Below are positions 8,708 to 17,052 of a DNA stretch of 64,000 bases, in pieces. A program made the translations under genes and the position numbers. Source of the DNA: JBBIOU01 sp037443205 (GTDB taxonomy: Bacteria; Bacteroidota; Bacteroidia; Flavobacteriales_D; UBA2798). How positions within the stretch are numbered: position 1 is the first letter of the stretch; each line of letters begins with the position of its first letter. The stretch spans positions 44,585 to 108,584 of the forward strand of contig JBBIOU010000007.1 in the NCBI GenBank assembly GCA_037443205.1, read 5' to 3'. Below the pieces are notes generated by a model, which worked only from the letters and a program-made list of their open reading frames with translations, had not been told where the DNA came from and did not search any database.

Positions 8708-8840
8708 CCCACATTACGCATTAGCATGCGTAAAGATCGCCTGATGGCGGATAACCCAAATCCCACACGACACTCAACACACTCAGTCCGCCTCTGGCGG
8801 AAAATTTGAACTTTTTCAAATTTCTAATGCTGAATTTGGG
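8708..8840 (+). mobile_element. 134-bp MITE-like element, copy 1 (133 bp)
   Basis: The element runs from CCCACATTACGCATTAG to GCTGAATTTGGG and is flanked on both sides by TTTAT (8703-8707 and 8841-8845), a 5-bp target duplication. It contains the internal hairpin arms CGCC/GGCG and TCCGCC/GGCGGA typical of the family. It is one base shorter than the other copies in the stretch before the last inverted repeat. It lies between two divergent genes (DUF3078 and the MazG-like gene). It has no coding capacity. Confidence 0.85.
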
Positions 8841-8921
8841 TTTATCAAATATAAAAAATTCATTACCCTGTATGTAAAACTGTAATATAAGTATTAGCTT
8901 TAACAATTAAAAAAATTATAT

Positions 8922-9248
8922 ATGCATATAAGTGAACTGCAACAAAAAACAGACAACTGGATAAAACAGCATGGTGTTCGTTATTTCAATGAACTTACCA
9001 ACATGGCACTGCTTACCGAAGAAGTTGGTGAAGTTGCCCGTATCATAGCACGCAGATATGGCGAGCAATCAGCCAAAGAAAGCGACTTAGACAGTAATCT
9101 TGCCGATGAATTGGCTGATGTATTATTTGTATTGGTATGTATTGCGAACCAAACCGGAGTGAACCTTAGCGATGCGATTGAAAAAAATCTTGAAAAGAAA
9201 ACACTACGCGATGCCAAAAGACATAAAAACAACAACAAACTCAAATAA
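8922..9248 (+). CDS. MazG-like nucleotide pyrophosphohydrolase
   Basis: An all-alpha NTP pyrophosphohydrolase of 108 residues. The motifs LTEEVGEVARIIARR and LADELADVLFVLVCIAN supply the glutamate/aspartate metal ligands (EExxE...DExxD type) of the MazG/dUTPase superfamily. Single-domain members of this size remove pyrophosphate from non-canonical or excess nucleotides. The exact substrate cannot be read from the sequence. It stands alone, with mobile-element copy 1 upstream and the sulfite reductase leader downstream. The bases just before its ATG (AAAAAAATTATAT) are the same as those before the reductase gene at 9586. Confidence 0.85.
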   Translation: MHISELQQKTDNWIKQHGVRYFNELTNMALLTEEVGEVARIIARRYGEQSAKESDLDSNLADELADVLFVLVCIANQTGVNLSDAIEKNLEKKTLRDAKRHKNNNKLK

Positions 9249-9346
9249 CCATTGCATAGGCATATATGCAATAAACCCATAATATATTATTATAAAAAAG
9301 AAAGTAAATAAGCAGGGATAAAATTTAATTAAATATCTCGTAGGGC

Positions 9347-9395
9347 AAAACAATGATTATTGTTTTTTAGGCAATAACAGGCACACATACATTTG
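9347..9395 (+). promoter_or_regulatory. Candidate operator and promoter of the sulfite reductase operon
   Basis: A perfect dyad AAAACAAT-GATT-ATTGTTTT (9347-9366) lies just upstream of TACATTTG (9388-9395), a match to the -7 consensus TAnnTTTG. A TTG inside the dyad (9360-9362) is 25 bases from the -7 element, slightly outside the usual 17-23. The layout suggests a dimeric regulator binding over or next to the -33 region. The regulator is unknown. Confidence 0.45.
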
Positions 9396-9399
9396 CAGT

Positions 9400-9585
9400 A
9401 AAATTTTAAATATGCAAAACCGCAGATACATCATAAACACACTTTGTAAGGCAGTTATGTGCCCTGTGTGTTTATTGTTTATGTATGGCGGGTAAACCAT
9501 AATTTTATTATTTAACAGCTTAAAGGCTTCCCGCATCAGCAGGAAGCCTTTTTTGATTGAATAAATTAACCTAAAAAAATTATAT
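9400..9585 (+). promoter_or_regulatory. Structured leader of the sulfite reductase operon, possible attenuator
   Basis: About 185 bases between the predicted transcription start and the reductase ATG hold a long inverted repeat (ATAAACACAC near 9432 with GTGTGTTTAT near 9468). A second partner for its 5' arm (TGTTTATGTAT) lies just downstream. An intrinsic terminator follows. GCGGG at 9488-9492 is complementary to CCCGC at 9530-9534 inside the terminator, so a competing anti-terminator can form. No known riboswitch consensus was recognised. Confidence 0.45.
9522..9556 (+). terminator. Intrinsic terminator upstream of the sulfite reductase start
   Basis: Stem AAAGGCTTCC (9522-9531) with GGAAGCCTTT (9542-9551), followed by a T run. 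It sits about 270 bases after the MazG-like gene and only 30 bases before the reductase ATG. It is therefore better placed to control the reductase than to end the upstream gene. Confidence 0.75.
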
Positions 9586-11673
9586 ATGCAAAGTTTCAGA
9601 ACAGAGTTAGAAAATAACGTAGTTGAAAAAGATATTATAGAGTTGGAGAAAAAAATCCGACACTTTAAAGAAGGTAAAATAAACGAAGAAAAATTTCGCA
9701 CGTTGCGTTTGGCCAGGGGCATTTATGGTCAAAGACAAAAAGGCGTACAAATGGTGCGTATAAAAATTCCGTATGGCAAAACCAACACCCGGCAATTATT
9801 AACTATTGCAAACATTGCAGATAAATACTCCAATGGAAAACTACATTTTACAACTCGTCAGGATGTACAAATTCATTATGTTAGTTTAGACCATACACCC
9901 ATGCTTTGGGCAGAACTGGAAAAAAGCGATATAACCTTGCGTGAAGCCTGCGGTAATACCGTAAGAAATATTACCGCATCCGAAGATGCCGGAATAAACC
10001 CTAACGAACCTTTTGATGTTTCGCCCTATGCTCAGGCCATGTTTTCATATTTTTTAAGAAGACCCTTTGCTAACGAGCTTGGAAGAAAATTTAAAATTGC
10101 CTTTTCTTCTGATGAAAGCGACTCCGCTCTGACATACATACACGATTTAGGATTTATACCAAAAATTAATAACCATGTTAAAGGATTTAAAGTATTAATT
10201 GGCGGTGGCTTGGGTGCGCAACCATTTCATGCACAAACAGCAAAAGAGTTTTTACCGGCAAACGAGATAATAGCCTTTACCGAAAAAGTAATACGGGTAT
10301 TTGATGAATATGGTGAAAGAACAAACAGACATAAAGCCCGTTTAAAATATTTAATTGATAAAATTGGCCTGGATGTTTTTCTTGAGTATGTTGAATCAAT
10401 AAAAAACGTGATTTACCCTATTTCTGAAAATTTTACAAAAAACATTAGCACAACTCCAAACCCTCTTATTTTGCCCGACTCTAATCTAAACAAATTCATC
10501 ATTCCTCAGCAATTAATAGCCGATTTTGAAGTTTGGAAAAGCACCAACCTCATTCAACAAAAACAAAAAGGATATTATGCAGTATATGTAAGGTTTCCTT
10601 TAGGCAATACCGACTCGCATAAAATAAGAGAATTATCAGAAATCATTAAAAAATATACTTCGGATGATCTTAGAATTACCATTAATCAAAATTTATTATT
10701 GCGATTTGTGCCGCATGAACACCTTAAAATTTTGTTTATATCATTGCATAAAATTGGTCTTGCATTACCCGGAGCAAAAAGCATTCATAATGTAACTGCC
10801 TGTCCGGGCACCGACACCTGTAACTTAGGTATATCAAACAGCACCTTGGCTGCGCTCGAAATAGAAAAATATTTAAAACAAAATCATACGGCACTTATCC
10901 ACGAAAAAAACATACAAATTAAAATCAGCGGCTGTATGAATTCGTGCGGGCAACATGGCATGGCAACCATAGGCTTTCATGGCAGCTCGATAAAAAACGG
11001 CCAGTCAGTATTACCTGCATTGCAGTTATTGATTGGTGGTTCTAACAAAGGTAATGGTAGTGGCGTATTTGCAGATAAAATAATAAAATTCCCAAGTAAA
11101 CGTGTTTTAACAGTAATTGACACTTTGCTTACCGATTATCAGTTTAATAAATTAAATAACGAAGATTTTGTAAATTATTACCAACGACTGGGAAAAGATT
11201 ATTTTTATCAATTTCTCAAACCCATTGCCGATTTAAACTCTATTCAACCAAGCGAATATTTAGACTGGGGACAAGATGAAAAATTTAAAACCGCCATAGG
11301 CATAGGCGAATGTGCCGGTGTAGTTATTGATTTGGTTCAAACCCTATTTGCCGAAGCAAAAGAAAAAATATCGAATGCTGAAGAATCTATCAATAACAAT
11401 AGCTATGCAGATGCAATATATCAAACCTATGCCGCAGTGATAAATGCCGCTAAGGCCGTTCTCACATCTTTCAATATACAGGCATCCAGTCATCATGCCG
11501 TTGTAAGTTTTTTTGATGAAAATTTCAACGATAAAAATGTATCCGTTAAAACATTTTCCGAAAAAATGAAACAACACTTGCCCGGAGCCGATTTTGCATA
11601 TCAGTATTTGCTAGAAGGTAAAATTTTATTACAAAGCATCGAACAATTAATTTTAAATAAACACGAACAGTAA
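9586..11673 (+). CDS. Siroheme-dependent sulfite/nitrite reductase with a C-terminal HEPN domain
   Basis: A 695-residue cytoplasmic protein. Residues about 1-550 form a ferredoxin-type sulfite/nitrite reductase with two half-domain repeats. The siroheme/[4Fe-4S] ligands are TACPGTDTC (Cys-x5-Cys) and ISGCMNSCGQHG (Cys-x3-Cys). The six-electron reduction is sulfite to sulfide or nitrite to ammonia. Residues about 560-695 (GECAGVVIDLVQTLFAEA... ) are a helical HEPN-type domain joined in frame, an arrangement known from other Bacteroidota. The next genes make siroheme and a ferredoxin reductase, supporting an assimilatory role. No cysDN or cysH genes are present to decide between sulfite and nitrite. 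Expression is probably controlled by the leader at 9400-9585. Confidence 0.9.
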   Translation: MQSFRTELENNVVEKDIIELEKKIRHFKEGKINEEKFRTLRLARGIYGQRQKGVQMVRIKIPYGKTNTRQLLTIANIADKYSNGKLHFTTRQDVQIHYVSLDHTPMLWAELEKSDITLREACGNTVRNITASEDAGINPNEPFDVSPYAQAMFSYFLRRPFANELGRKFKIAFSSDESDSALTYIHDLGFIPKINNHVKGFKVLIGGGLGAQPFHAQTAKEFLPANEIIAFTEKVIRVFDEYGERTNRHKARLKYLIDKIGLDVFLEYVESIKNVIYPISENFTKNISTTPNPLILPDSNLNKFIIPQQLIADFEVWKSTNLIQQKQKGYYAVYVRFPLGNTDSHKIRELSEIIKKYTSDDLRITINQNLLLRFVPHEHLKILFISLHKIGLALPGAKSIHNVTACPGTDTCNLGISNSTLAALEIEKYLKQNHTALIHEKNIQIKISGCMNSCGQHGMATIGFHGSSIKNGQSVLPALQLLIGGSNKGNGSGVFADKIIKFPSKRVLTVIDTLLTDYQFNKLNNEDFVNYYQRLGKDYFYQFLKPIADLNSIQPSEYLDWGQDEKFKTAIGIGECAGVVIDLVQTLFAEAKEKISNAEESINNNSYADAIYQTYAAVINAAKAVLTSFNIQASSHHAVVSFFDENFNDKNVSVKTFSEKMKQHLPGADFAYQYLLEGKILLQSIEQLILNKHEQ

Positions 11674-11684
11674 ATCTAATTATT

Positions 11685-12494
11685 ATGAAAAAAAATATAT
11701 TCCCCATTCATCCAAAACTGAGCGTTGTGGGCGCAGGCCCCGGTAATCCCGAATTAATAACCCTAAAAGCTATCAACTCGCTGGCCTGTGCTGATGTAGT
11801 TTTGTATGATGCTTTGGTAAATACCGATTTACTTAAATACGCCCCCGATAGCGCACTAAAAATATTTGTAGGTAAACGTAAAAACGCACATACTTTTACA
11901 CAAGAACAAATTAATCGCTTAATTATAGATTACGCATTTACTTACGGTCACGTGGTAAGATTAAAAGGAGGCGACCCTTTTGTGTTTGGGCGAGGTGCAG
12001 AAGAAATATTTTATGCTCAATCTTTTAATATAGAAACCGAATATGTGCCGGGTATTTCAAGCAGCATCAGTCTTGCGGGGCTGCAACACATACCGCTAAC
12101 CCATCGCGGATTAAGTGATAGTTTCAGAGTTGTAACCGGCACAACCGGCAAAGGAACGCTTTCCAAAGAAATATTTGCTGCTGCAAACAGCGATGCTACT
12201 GTGGTTGTATTAATGGGATTAAATAAAATCAAACAAATCAGTGAAATATATGCTCGTTTAGGCAAACGCCATGTGCCGGTTGCCGTAATAGAAAACGGCA
12301 GTTTGCCCAACGAAAAAATTATTTTAGGCACCATTGCAAACATCTTTGAAAAAACCTCAGCCGAAAATCTGCAAGGACCGGCTATAATCATAATCGGACA
12401 AACTGTTTCATTACATCCCGCATTTGAAAAACAATTTATAAAACAAGTTACCAAACCTAAAAATCTACCTGATTATCCCTTAATTTTAAACTAA
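11685..12494 (+). CDS. cobA: Uroporphyrinogen-III C-methyltransferase (SUMT)
   Basis: First enzyme of siroheme synthesis: two SAM-dependent methylations of uroporphyrinogen III give precorrin-2. The 269-residue protein has the tetrapyrrole methylase signatures VGAGPGNPELITLKA, ADVVLYDALV, VRLKGGDPFVFGRGAEE and YVPGISSS. It is a single-domain SUMT (about 260-280 residues), not the trifunctional CysG; the other activity is encoded by the next gene. It begins 11 bases after the reductase stop, and the next start codon follows its stop directly, so the three are one operon. Confidence 0.95.
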   Translation: MKKNIFPIHPKLSVVGAGPGNPELITLKAINSLACADVVLYDALVNTDLLKYAPDSALKIFVGKRKNAHTFTQEQINRLIIDYAFTYGHVVRLKGGDPFVFGRGAEEIFYAQSFNIETEYVPGISSSISLAGLQHIPLTHRGLSDSFRVVTGTTGKGTLSKEIFAAANSDATVVVLMGLNKIKQISEIYARLGKRHVPVAVIENGSLPNEKIILGTIANIFEKTSAENLQGPAIIIIGQTVSLHPAFEKQFIKQVTKPKNLPDYPLILN

Positions 12495-13073
12495 ATGAAC
12501 ACCAACACGCTATTTCCTGTTTTTTTACAACTTGAGCATATCCCCGTATTGATAATTGGCGGAGGAAACGTGGCGTTAGAAAAACTAAACGCACTGCTGT
12601 CGAACAACCAAAATGCTACCATTCATCTGGTTGCAAATAAAATAAAAAGCGAAATTTATGCTTTAGCTAAAACATACCCGAATATTTTCATTTACAAAAA
12701 AAAATACACGCCTGCCGATTTAGACAAAGCAAGAATAGTAATTGTAGCCACTGATGACCGATTGCTGTCAGTAAAAATATATCAACAGGCAAAAGTAAAA
12801 GGATTGTTGGTTAACGTAGCCGATACCCCTTATTTATGTGATTTTTATCTTTCATCCATCGTACAAAAAGGAAATGTAAAAATAGCCATATCAACCAATG
12901 GCAAATCACCTACACTGGCCAAGCGATTAAAACAAATATTAACGGAAATTATCCCCGACAACATCAGCGAAACAGCCCACATACTGTATGAATTGCGACA
13001 ACAATTTAAAGGTACTTTTGCAGAAAAAGTAAACCGCATGAACGAATACACCAAAGCACTGATAGAAAAATAA
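12495..13073 (+). CDS. Precorrin-2 dehydrogenase / sirohydrochlorin ferrochelatase
   Basis: Completes siroheme: NAD-dependent oxidation of precorrin-2 to sirohydrochlorin, then iron insertion. The 192-residue product has the Rossmann motif VLIIGGGNVALEKLNALL near its N-terminus and the dimerisation/active-site segment VNVADTPYLCDFYLSSIVQKG with ISTNGKSPTLAKRLK. It corresponds to the N-terminal half of CysG (Met8p-like). Its ATG directly abuts the SUMT stop codon, implying translational coupling. Together with cobA it supplies the cofactor for the reductase encoded first in the operon. Confidence 0.93.
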   Translation: MNTNTLFPVFLQLEHIPVLIIGGGNVALEKLNALLSNNQNATIHLVANKIKSEIYALAKTYPNIFIYKKKYTPADLDKARIVIVATDDRLLSVKIYQQAKVKGLLVNVADTPYLCDFYLSSIVQKGNVKIAISTNGKSPTLAKRLKQILTEIIPDNISETAHILYELRQQFKGTFAEKVNRMNEYTKALIEK

Positions 13074-13101
13074 GTAAATAAACAATAATTCAAGGCAATT
13101 G

Positions 13102-13134
13102 TTGAAACAAACACAAATTAAAAAAGTAATTTTG
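13102..13134 (+). promoter_or_regulatory. Promoter of the ferredoxin-NADP reductase gene, likely leaderless
   Basis: TTG (13102-13104), a 22-base spacer and TAATTTTG (13127-13134) match the Bacteroidota promoter pattern. Only four bases separate the final G from the ATG at 13139, so transcription would start at or next to the start codon. This would let the gene be expressed separately from the siroheme genes. Confidence 0.6.
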
Positions 13135-13138
13135 CGAC

Positions 13139-14149
13139 ATGATTGAAACAGATATTATTATCATCGGAGCCGGCCCATGCGGATTATTTACCGTATTCGA
13201 AGCCGGTTTATTAAAACTGCGTTGCCATTTAATTGACAGCCTGCCCCAGGCAGGCGGACAATTAACCGAGATTTATCCCAAAAAACCTATTTACGACATT
13301 CCCGGGTTCCCCTCTATTTTGGCGGGAGAACTGGTAAACAACTTACTGGAACAGGCCAAACCTTTTAAGCCCGGTTTTACCCTGGGCGAAACAGCCGAAA
13401 CCATTGAAAAAACTGCTGACGGAAAGTTTATTGTAACCACCAACAAAGGCACCCGCCATTTAGCCCCCAATGTAGCCATAGCCGGAGGCTTAGGCGTGTT
13501 TGAACCCCGAAAACCGCCTATTGCCAATATCTCGGATTTTGAAGACAAAGGAGTAGAATACATCATTAAAGACCCTGAATTTTACAGAGGTAAACGCGTA
13601 GTAATTTCGGGCGGTGGCGACTCTGCACTTGACTGGACCATCTATCTGATAGATAAAAAAATTGCCGCACATGTTACCCTTATACACCGCTCGCAAACAT
13701 TCAGAGGACATTTAGAATCCGTACAACGGGTGATGGATCTGGCAGGCGAAGGTAAATTAAAACTATTATTAGATGCAGAAGTAGTTGGTTTAAAAGGGAA
13801 TCATTCGCTTGAAAAAGTTACCGTATCTCAAAAAAATACAGCCGAATTTGATCTTGCCACCGATCATTTTATTCCGCTGTTTGGCTTAACCCCAAAATTA
13901 GGCCCTATAGCCAACTGGGGGCTGGAAATCGAAAAAAATTCCATCAAAGTTAATACCTACGATTATAGCACCAACATCGAAGGAATTTATGCAATCGGAG
14001 ATGTAAACACATATCCCGGTAAACTGAAATTAATTTTATGCGGTTTTCACGAAGCAACACTCATGGTACAATCAGCTTTCAAACGAATTTATCCCGATAA
14101 AAACCTGGTGTTAAAATATACTACCGTAAATGGTGTTCAGGGCTTTTAA
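13139..14149 (+). CDS. Ferredoxin--NADP reductase, thioredoxin-reductase-like type
   Basis: A 336-residue FAD/NADP flavoprotein that passes electrons between NADPH and ferredoxin. Motifs are the FAD-binding IIIIGAGPCGLFTVFEAG, LPQAGGQLTEIYP, the NADP-binding VVISGGGDSALDW, and the C-terminal FAD motif GIYAIGDVN. There is no CxxC redox pair, which separates it from thioredoxin reductase and fits the FNR2/YumC group. It lies 65 bases after the siroheme genes. The likely role is to reduce the ferredoxin that feeds the six-electron reductase at the head of the operon, as well as general ferredoxin reduction. Confidence 0.92.
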   Translation: MIETDIIIIGAGPCGLFTVFEAGLLKLRCHLIDSLPQAGGQLTEIYPKKPIYDIPGFPSILAGELVNNLLEQAKPFKPGFTLGETAETIEKTADGKFIVTTNKGTRHLAPNVAIAGGLGVFEPRKPPIANISDFEDKGVEYIIKDPEFYRGKRVVISGGGDSALDWTIYLIDKKIAAHVTLIHRSQTFRGHLESVQRVMDLAGEGKLKLLLDAEVVGLKGNHSLEKVTVSQKNTAEFDLATDHFIPLFGLTPKLGPIANWGLEIEKNSIKVNTYDYSTNIEGIYAIGDVNTYPGKLKLILCGFHEATLMVQSAFKRIYPDKNLVLKYTTVNGVQGF

Positions 14150-14214
14150 AACCTAATTTATCTATAATTTTAAGTCAATTTTATTTATTAAGCCGCTTAT
14201 TTAGCATAAATATT

Positions 14215-14222
14215 TATATTTG
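14215..14222 (+). promoter_or_regulatory. Candidate -7 element for the peptide-binding lipoprotein gene
   Basis: TATATTTG matches TAnnTTTG and lies 27 bases before the ATG at 14250. It overlaps the longer open frame that begins at 14220, which argues that the true start is 14250. Confidence 0.5.
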
Positions 14223-14249
14223 CGCTTACACCAATTGAACTCAACCATA

Positions 14250-15989
14250 ATGAACCGCAAGACGTCAATTTTTTTTGTTGCAACAAGCCTGTTACTTTTT
14301 ACTGCCTGTGGAGGAGAGGGCGGTAAAGAAAAACCCGAAGTTTACGAAGCTAAAGGTGGCGTAGTTTACGGAGGTATTTTTAAACTGAACGAGGTAGAAG
14401 AATTTAAAAGTTTATACCCGCTAAGCATAAATGATGCTCCCTCGCAACGCATCGCTTCACAAATATATCAGGGCTTACTCAAATTTGATCAAAAAACGCT
14501 TGAAGTTATTCCTTGTTTGGCTGAATCTTACGAAGCAAATGAAGAAGCCACCGTATATACATTTAAAATCAGAAAAGGCGTAAAATTTCATGAAGACGAA
14601 TGTTTTGGTGAAGCTAAAACCCGTGAAGTAACAGCCAACGATTTTAAATATTGCTTTGATAAATTATGTACCTCGACCGGAGACAACCGCGTTTATTGGC
14701 TCTTTGAAGGTAAAGTAAAAGGCGCAAAAGAATATTACGATGCTACAGCTGGCGGAAATACTCCGGCAGGTGGCGTTGAAGGAATAAAAGTTATTGATGA
14801 TTATACGCTGCAAATAGAATTAAATTATTCTTTTTCGGTATTCCCTAAGCTTTTAGCGCAGCCCGGTTGCTGGGTATATCCTAAAGAAGCCTACGAGAAA
14901 TACAAAGAAGATATGCGTACCAAATGCGTAGGCACAGGGCCATTTAAAATTAAATCCATTAAAGAAGGACAACTGGTACTCTTAGAAAAAAATGATGCAT
15001 ATTGGGAAACTGATGAACACGGAAATAAACTGCCTTATCTTCAGGGTTTGCGAATATCTTTTCACAAAGAAAAGAAAACAGAGTTAATGGAATTTCGCAA
15101 GGGCAATCTTGATATGGTTTGGAAATTGCCCGTAGAAGAAATTTCTACAGTTATGGCTTCCTTAGAAGACGCTAAAAAAGGTGCAAACACCGAATTTGAA
15201 ATACAACAAACCGCAGCGCTTACCATACAGTTTTATGCCTTTTTAAACCAGGGAGAAATATTTAAAGATAAGCGTATTCGCCAGGCTTTTAACTATGCCA
15301 TCGATCGCGAAAAATTAGTTACATACACCCTGCAGGGCGAAGGCGATCCGGCAAACTTCGGCTTTGTTCCTCCGTATGGTAAATATCCATCGCAAAGTAT
15401 TAAAGGTTTTACCTACGATGTAGCTAAAGCCCGCCAATTGATGGCTGAAGCCGGTTATCCAAACGGCAAAGGTTTTCCGGAAATTACCTTGCAGCTTAAC
15501 AGCGGAGGCGTTACCAACGAAATACTGGCTGAAGCTGTACAAAATCAATTAAAAGAAAACCTGGGGGTAAAAGTTAAAATGGACCTGATGCCCTTAAAAC
15601 AGTTGATGGAAAATTTTGAATCGGGCAAGGCTGATTTTTGGCGGATAGCCTGGGTGGCCGATTATCCCGACCCGGAAAACTTTTTAACTCTATTTTACGG
15701 CAAACACGTACCTGCTAGTCTCAACGAAAAATCGTATATCAATTTTACCCGTTATGTTAACCCTGCTTACGATGCGCTTTTTGAAGAAGCTATGAAAGAA
15801 ACTGACGAAACTAAAAGAATGGAGCTTTTTGCCAAGTGCGATCAAATGATTATTGATGACGCAGTTGTAATGCCGATTTATTACGATAACTATATCCGAT
15901 TAATGCAATTAAATGTGCGTAATTTTCCTATAAATGCCATGGAATACCGCGATTTATCAAGAGTTTATTTTGCTAAAGACGCTAAATAA
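14250..15989 (+). CDS. ABC transporter substrate-binding lipoprotein, OppA/DppA-like (SBP family 5)
   Basis: A 579-residue lipoprotein beginning MNRKTSIFFVATSLLLFTAC. The signal segment ends in a lipobox with the lipidated cysteine, and a G/E-rich linker follows. The body has family 5 features: IASQIYQGLLKFD, the VTANDFKYCFDKL segment, GTGPFKIKSIKEG, RIRQAFNYAIDREKLV, and a C-terminal block WVADYPDPENFLTLFYG. The family binds peptides or nickel and similar ligands and delivers them to an ABC permease, but no permease or ATPase gene is nearby. The start at 14250 is chosen because it gives a clean signal peptide and lies after a -7 element; an upstream in-frame start at 14220 falls inside that promoter. 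Confidence 0.9.
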   Translation: MNRKTSIFFVATSLLLFTACGGEGGKEKPEVYEAKGGVVYGGIFKLNEVEEFKSLYPLSINDAPSQRIASQIYQGLLKFDQKTLEVIPCLAESYEANEEATVYTFKIRKGVKFHEDECFGEAKTREVTANDFKYCFDKLCTSTGDNRVYWLFEGKVKGAKEYYDATAGGNTPAGGVEGIKVIDDYTLQIELNYSFSVFPKLLAQPGCWVYPKEAYEKYKEDMRTKCVGTGPFKIKSIKEGQLVLLEKNDAYWETDEHGNKLPYLQGLRISFHKEKKTELMEFRKGNLDMVWKLPVEEISTVMASLEDAKKGANTEFEIQQTAALTIQFYAFLNQGEIFKDKRIRQAFNYAIDREKLVTYTLQGEGDPANFGFVPPYGKYPSQSIKGFTYDVAKARQLMAEAGYPNGKGFPEITLQLNSGGVTNEILAEAVQNQLKENLGVKVKMDLMPLKQLMENFESGKADFWRIAWVADYPDPENFLTLFYGKHVPASLNEKSYINFTRYVNPAYDALFEEAMKETDETKRMELFAKCDQMIIDDAVVMPIYYDNYIRLMQLNVRNFPINAMEYRDLSRVYFAKDAK

Positions 15990-16010
15990 ATTGCTCTCCT
16001 TTATATAATT

Positions 16011-16056
16011 ACTCGAAATTTTCGGATGCAAATGACAAATTTGGGTTGAACTTTAT
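16011..16056 (+). repeat. Repeat family D, copy 3
   Basis: CTCGAAATTTTCGGATG and the following AATGACAAATTTGGGTT resemble the D blocks at 5988-6035 and (reverse) 48032-48081. It lies in the short gap between the convergent peptide-binding and hldD genes. Confidence 0.5.
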
Positions 16057-16080
16057 CAAACCTCTATTGCATAATCCGGA

Positions 16081-17046
16081 TTAATAATATCGTTTTTTCT
16101 GTAAATAGTTTTTTACATAATCATCAATGCCTTCTTCCAGGGTATGAAATTTTTTATCGTATCCGATGCTTTTTAATTTTTCCATATTTGCTTCGGTAAA
16201 ATACTGGTATTTATCGCGAATATCTGCAGGTGTATCTACAAAACTTATTTGTACCGGTTTATTCAATGCTTTAAAAGTATTATGCGCTAAGTCTAAAAAA
16301 CTACGCGCTTTACCTGAACCCAGGTTATAAATACCGCTGTTTTTTCGGTGATGCATTAAAAATAAACACACTTCTGTTACATCTTTTACATAAACAAAAT
16401 CGCGCAGTTGTTCGCCATCTTTGTAATGGGGATTATGTGAACGGAATAATTTGATTGAGCCAGTAGCCTCAATCTGATTGAATGCATGAAAAATTACTGA
16501 AGCCATGCGGCCTTTATGGTATTCATTCGGGCCGTAAACATTAAAAAATTTTAATCCTGCCCAAAAATAGGGTTGTTTCTTTTCATTAATCGCCCACTTA
16601 TCAAACTCATTTTTTGATTCACCGTAAGGATTAAGCGGTTTTAATTTATGGATAACATCGTGCGAATCGTCATAACCATATTCTCCCAGTCCGTATGTAG
16701 CTGCCGATGAAGCATATACGAATGGAATGCCATACTCAACGCATTTTATCCAAACTTGCTTGGTGTAGTTTACATTCAACTCATCAAATATGGCTTTATT
16801 AAATTCGGTTGTATCGGTTCTTGCACCGATATGGAAAATAAATTCGATGAGTTTTTCGTTTTCGTCTATCCACGATAAAAATTTATTGCGCTCTACCCGC
16901 TGTGAAATATTTTTTCCGTGCAGATTTTTATTTTTTTCTGTATTTGAAAAATCATCTACCGCTACTATATCCCTATAACCTTCCTGGTTTAGTTTACTTA
17001 CTAAACAACTTCCTATAAATCCTGCTGCGCCAGTAACTATTATCAT
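16081..17046 (-). CDS. hldD: ADP-L-glycero-D-manno-heptose 6-epimerase
   Basis: Extended short-chain dehydrogenase of 321 residues making ADP-L-glycero-D-manno-heptose for the lipopolysaccharide inner core. It has the N-terminal NADP-binding motif VTGAAGFIGSCLV, the substrate segment HIGARTDTTE, the catalytic YGESK (Tyr-x3-Lys) preceded by YASSAATYG, and FFNVYGPNEYHKGRMASV, which is distinctive for HldD. The length is typical. It ends the two-gene unit with the UDP-glucuronate decarboxylase gene, six bases downstream of that gene's stop. Both act on nucleotide sugars for the cell envelope. Confidence 0.93.
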   Translation of the reverse strand: MIIVTGAAGFIGSCLVSKLNQEGYRDIVAVDDFSNTEKNKNLHGKNISQRVERNKFLSWIDENEKLIEFIFHIGARTDTTEFNKAIFDELNVNYTKQVWIKCVEYGIPFVYASSAATYGLGEYGYDDSHDVIHKLKPLNPYGESKNEFDKWAINEKKQPYFWAGLKFFNVYGPNEYHKGRMASVIFHAFNQIEATGSIKLFRSHNPHYKDGEQLRDFVYVKDVTEVCLFLMHHRKNSGIYNLGSGKARSFLDLAHNTFKALNKPVQISFVDTPADIRDKYQYFTEANMEKLKSIGYDKKFHTLEEGIDDYVKNYLQKKRYY

Positions 17047-17052
17047 GGTTTT

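Noticed and set aside
9402..9585. SAM or cobalamin riboswitch before the reductase operon
   Set aside because: No conserved core of either class could be identified by eye; only generic stem and terminator features are seen.
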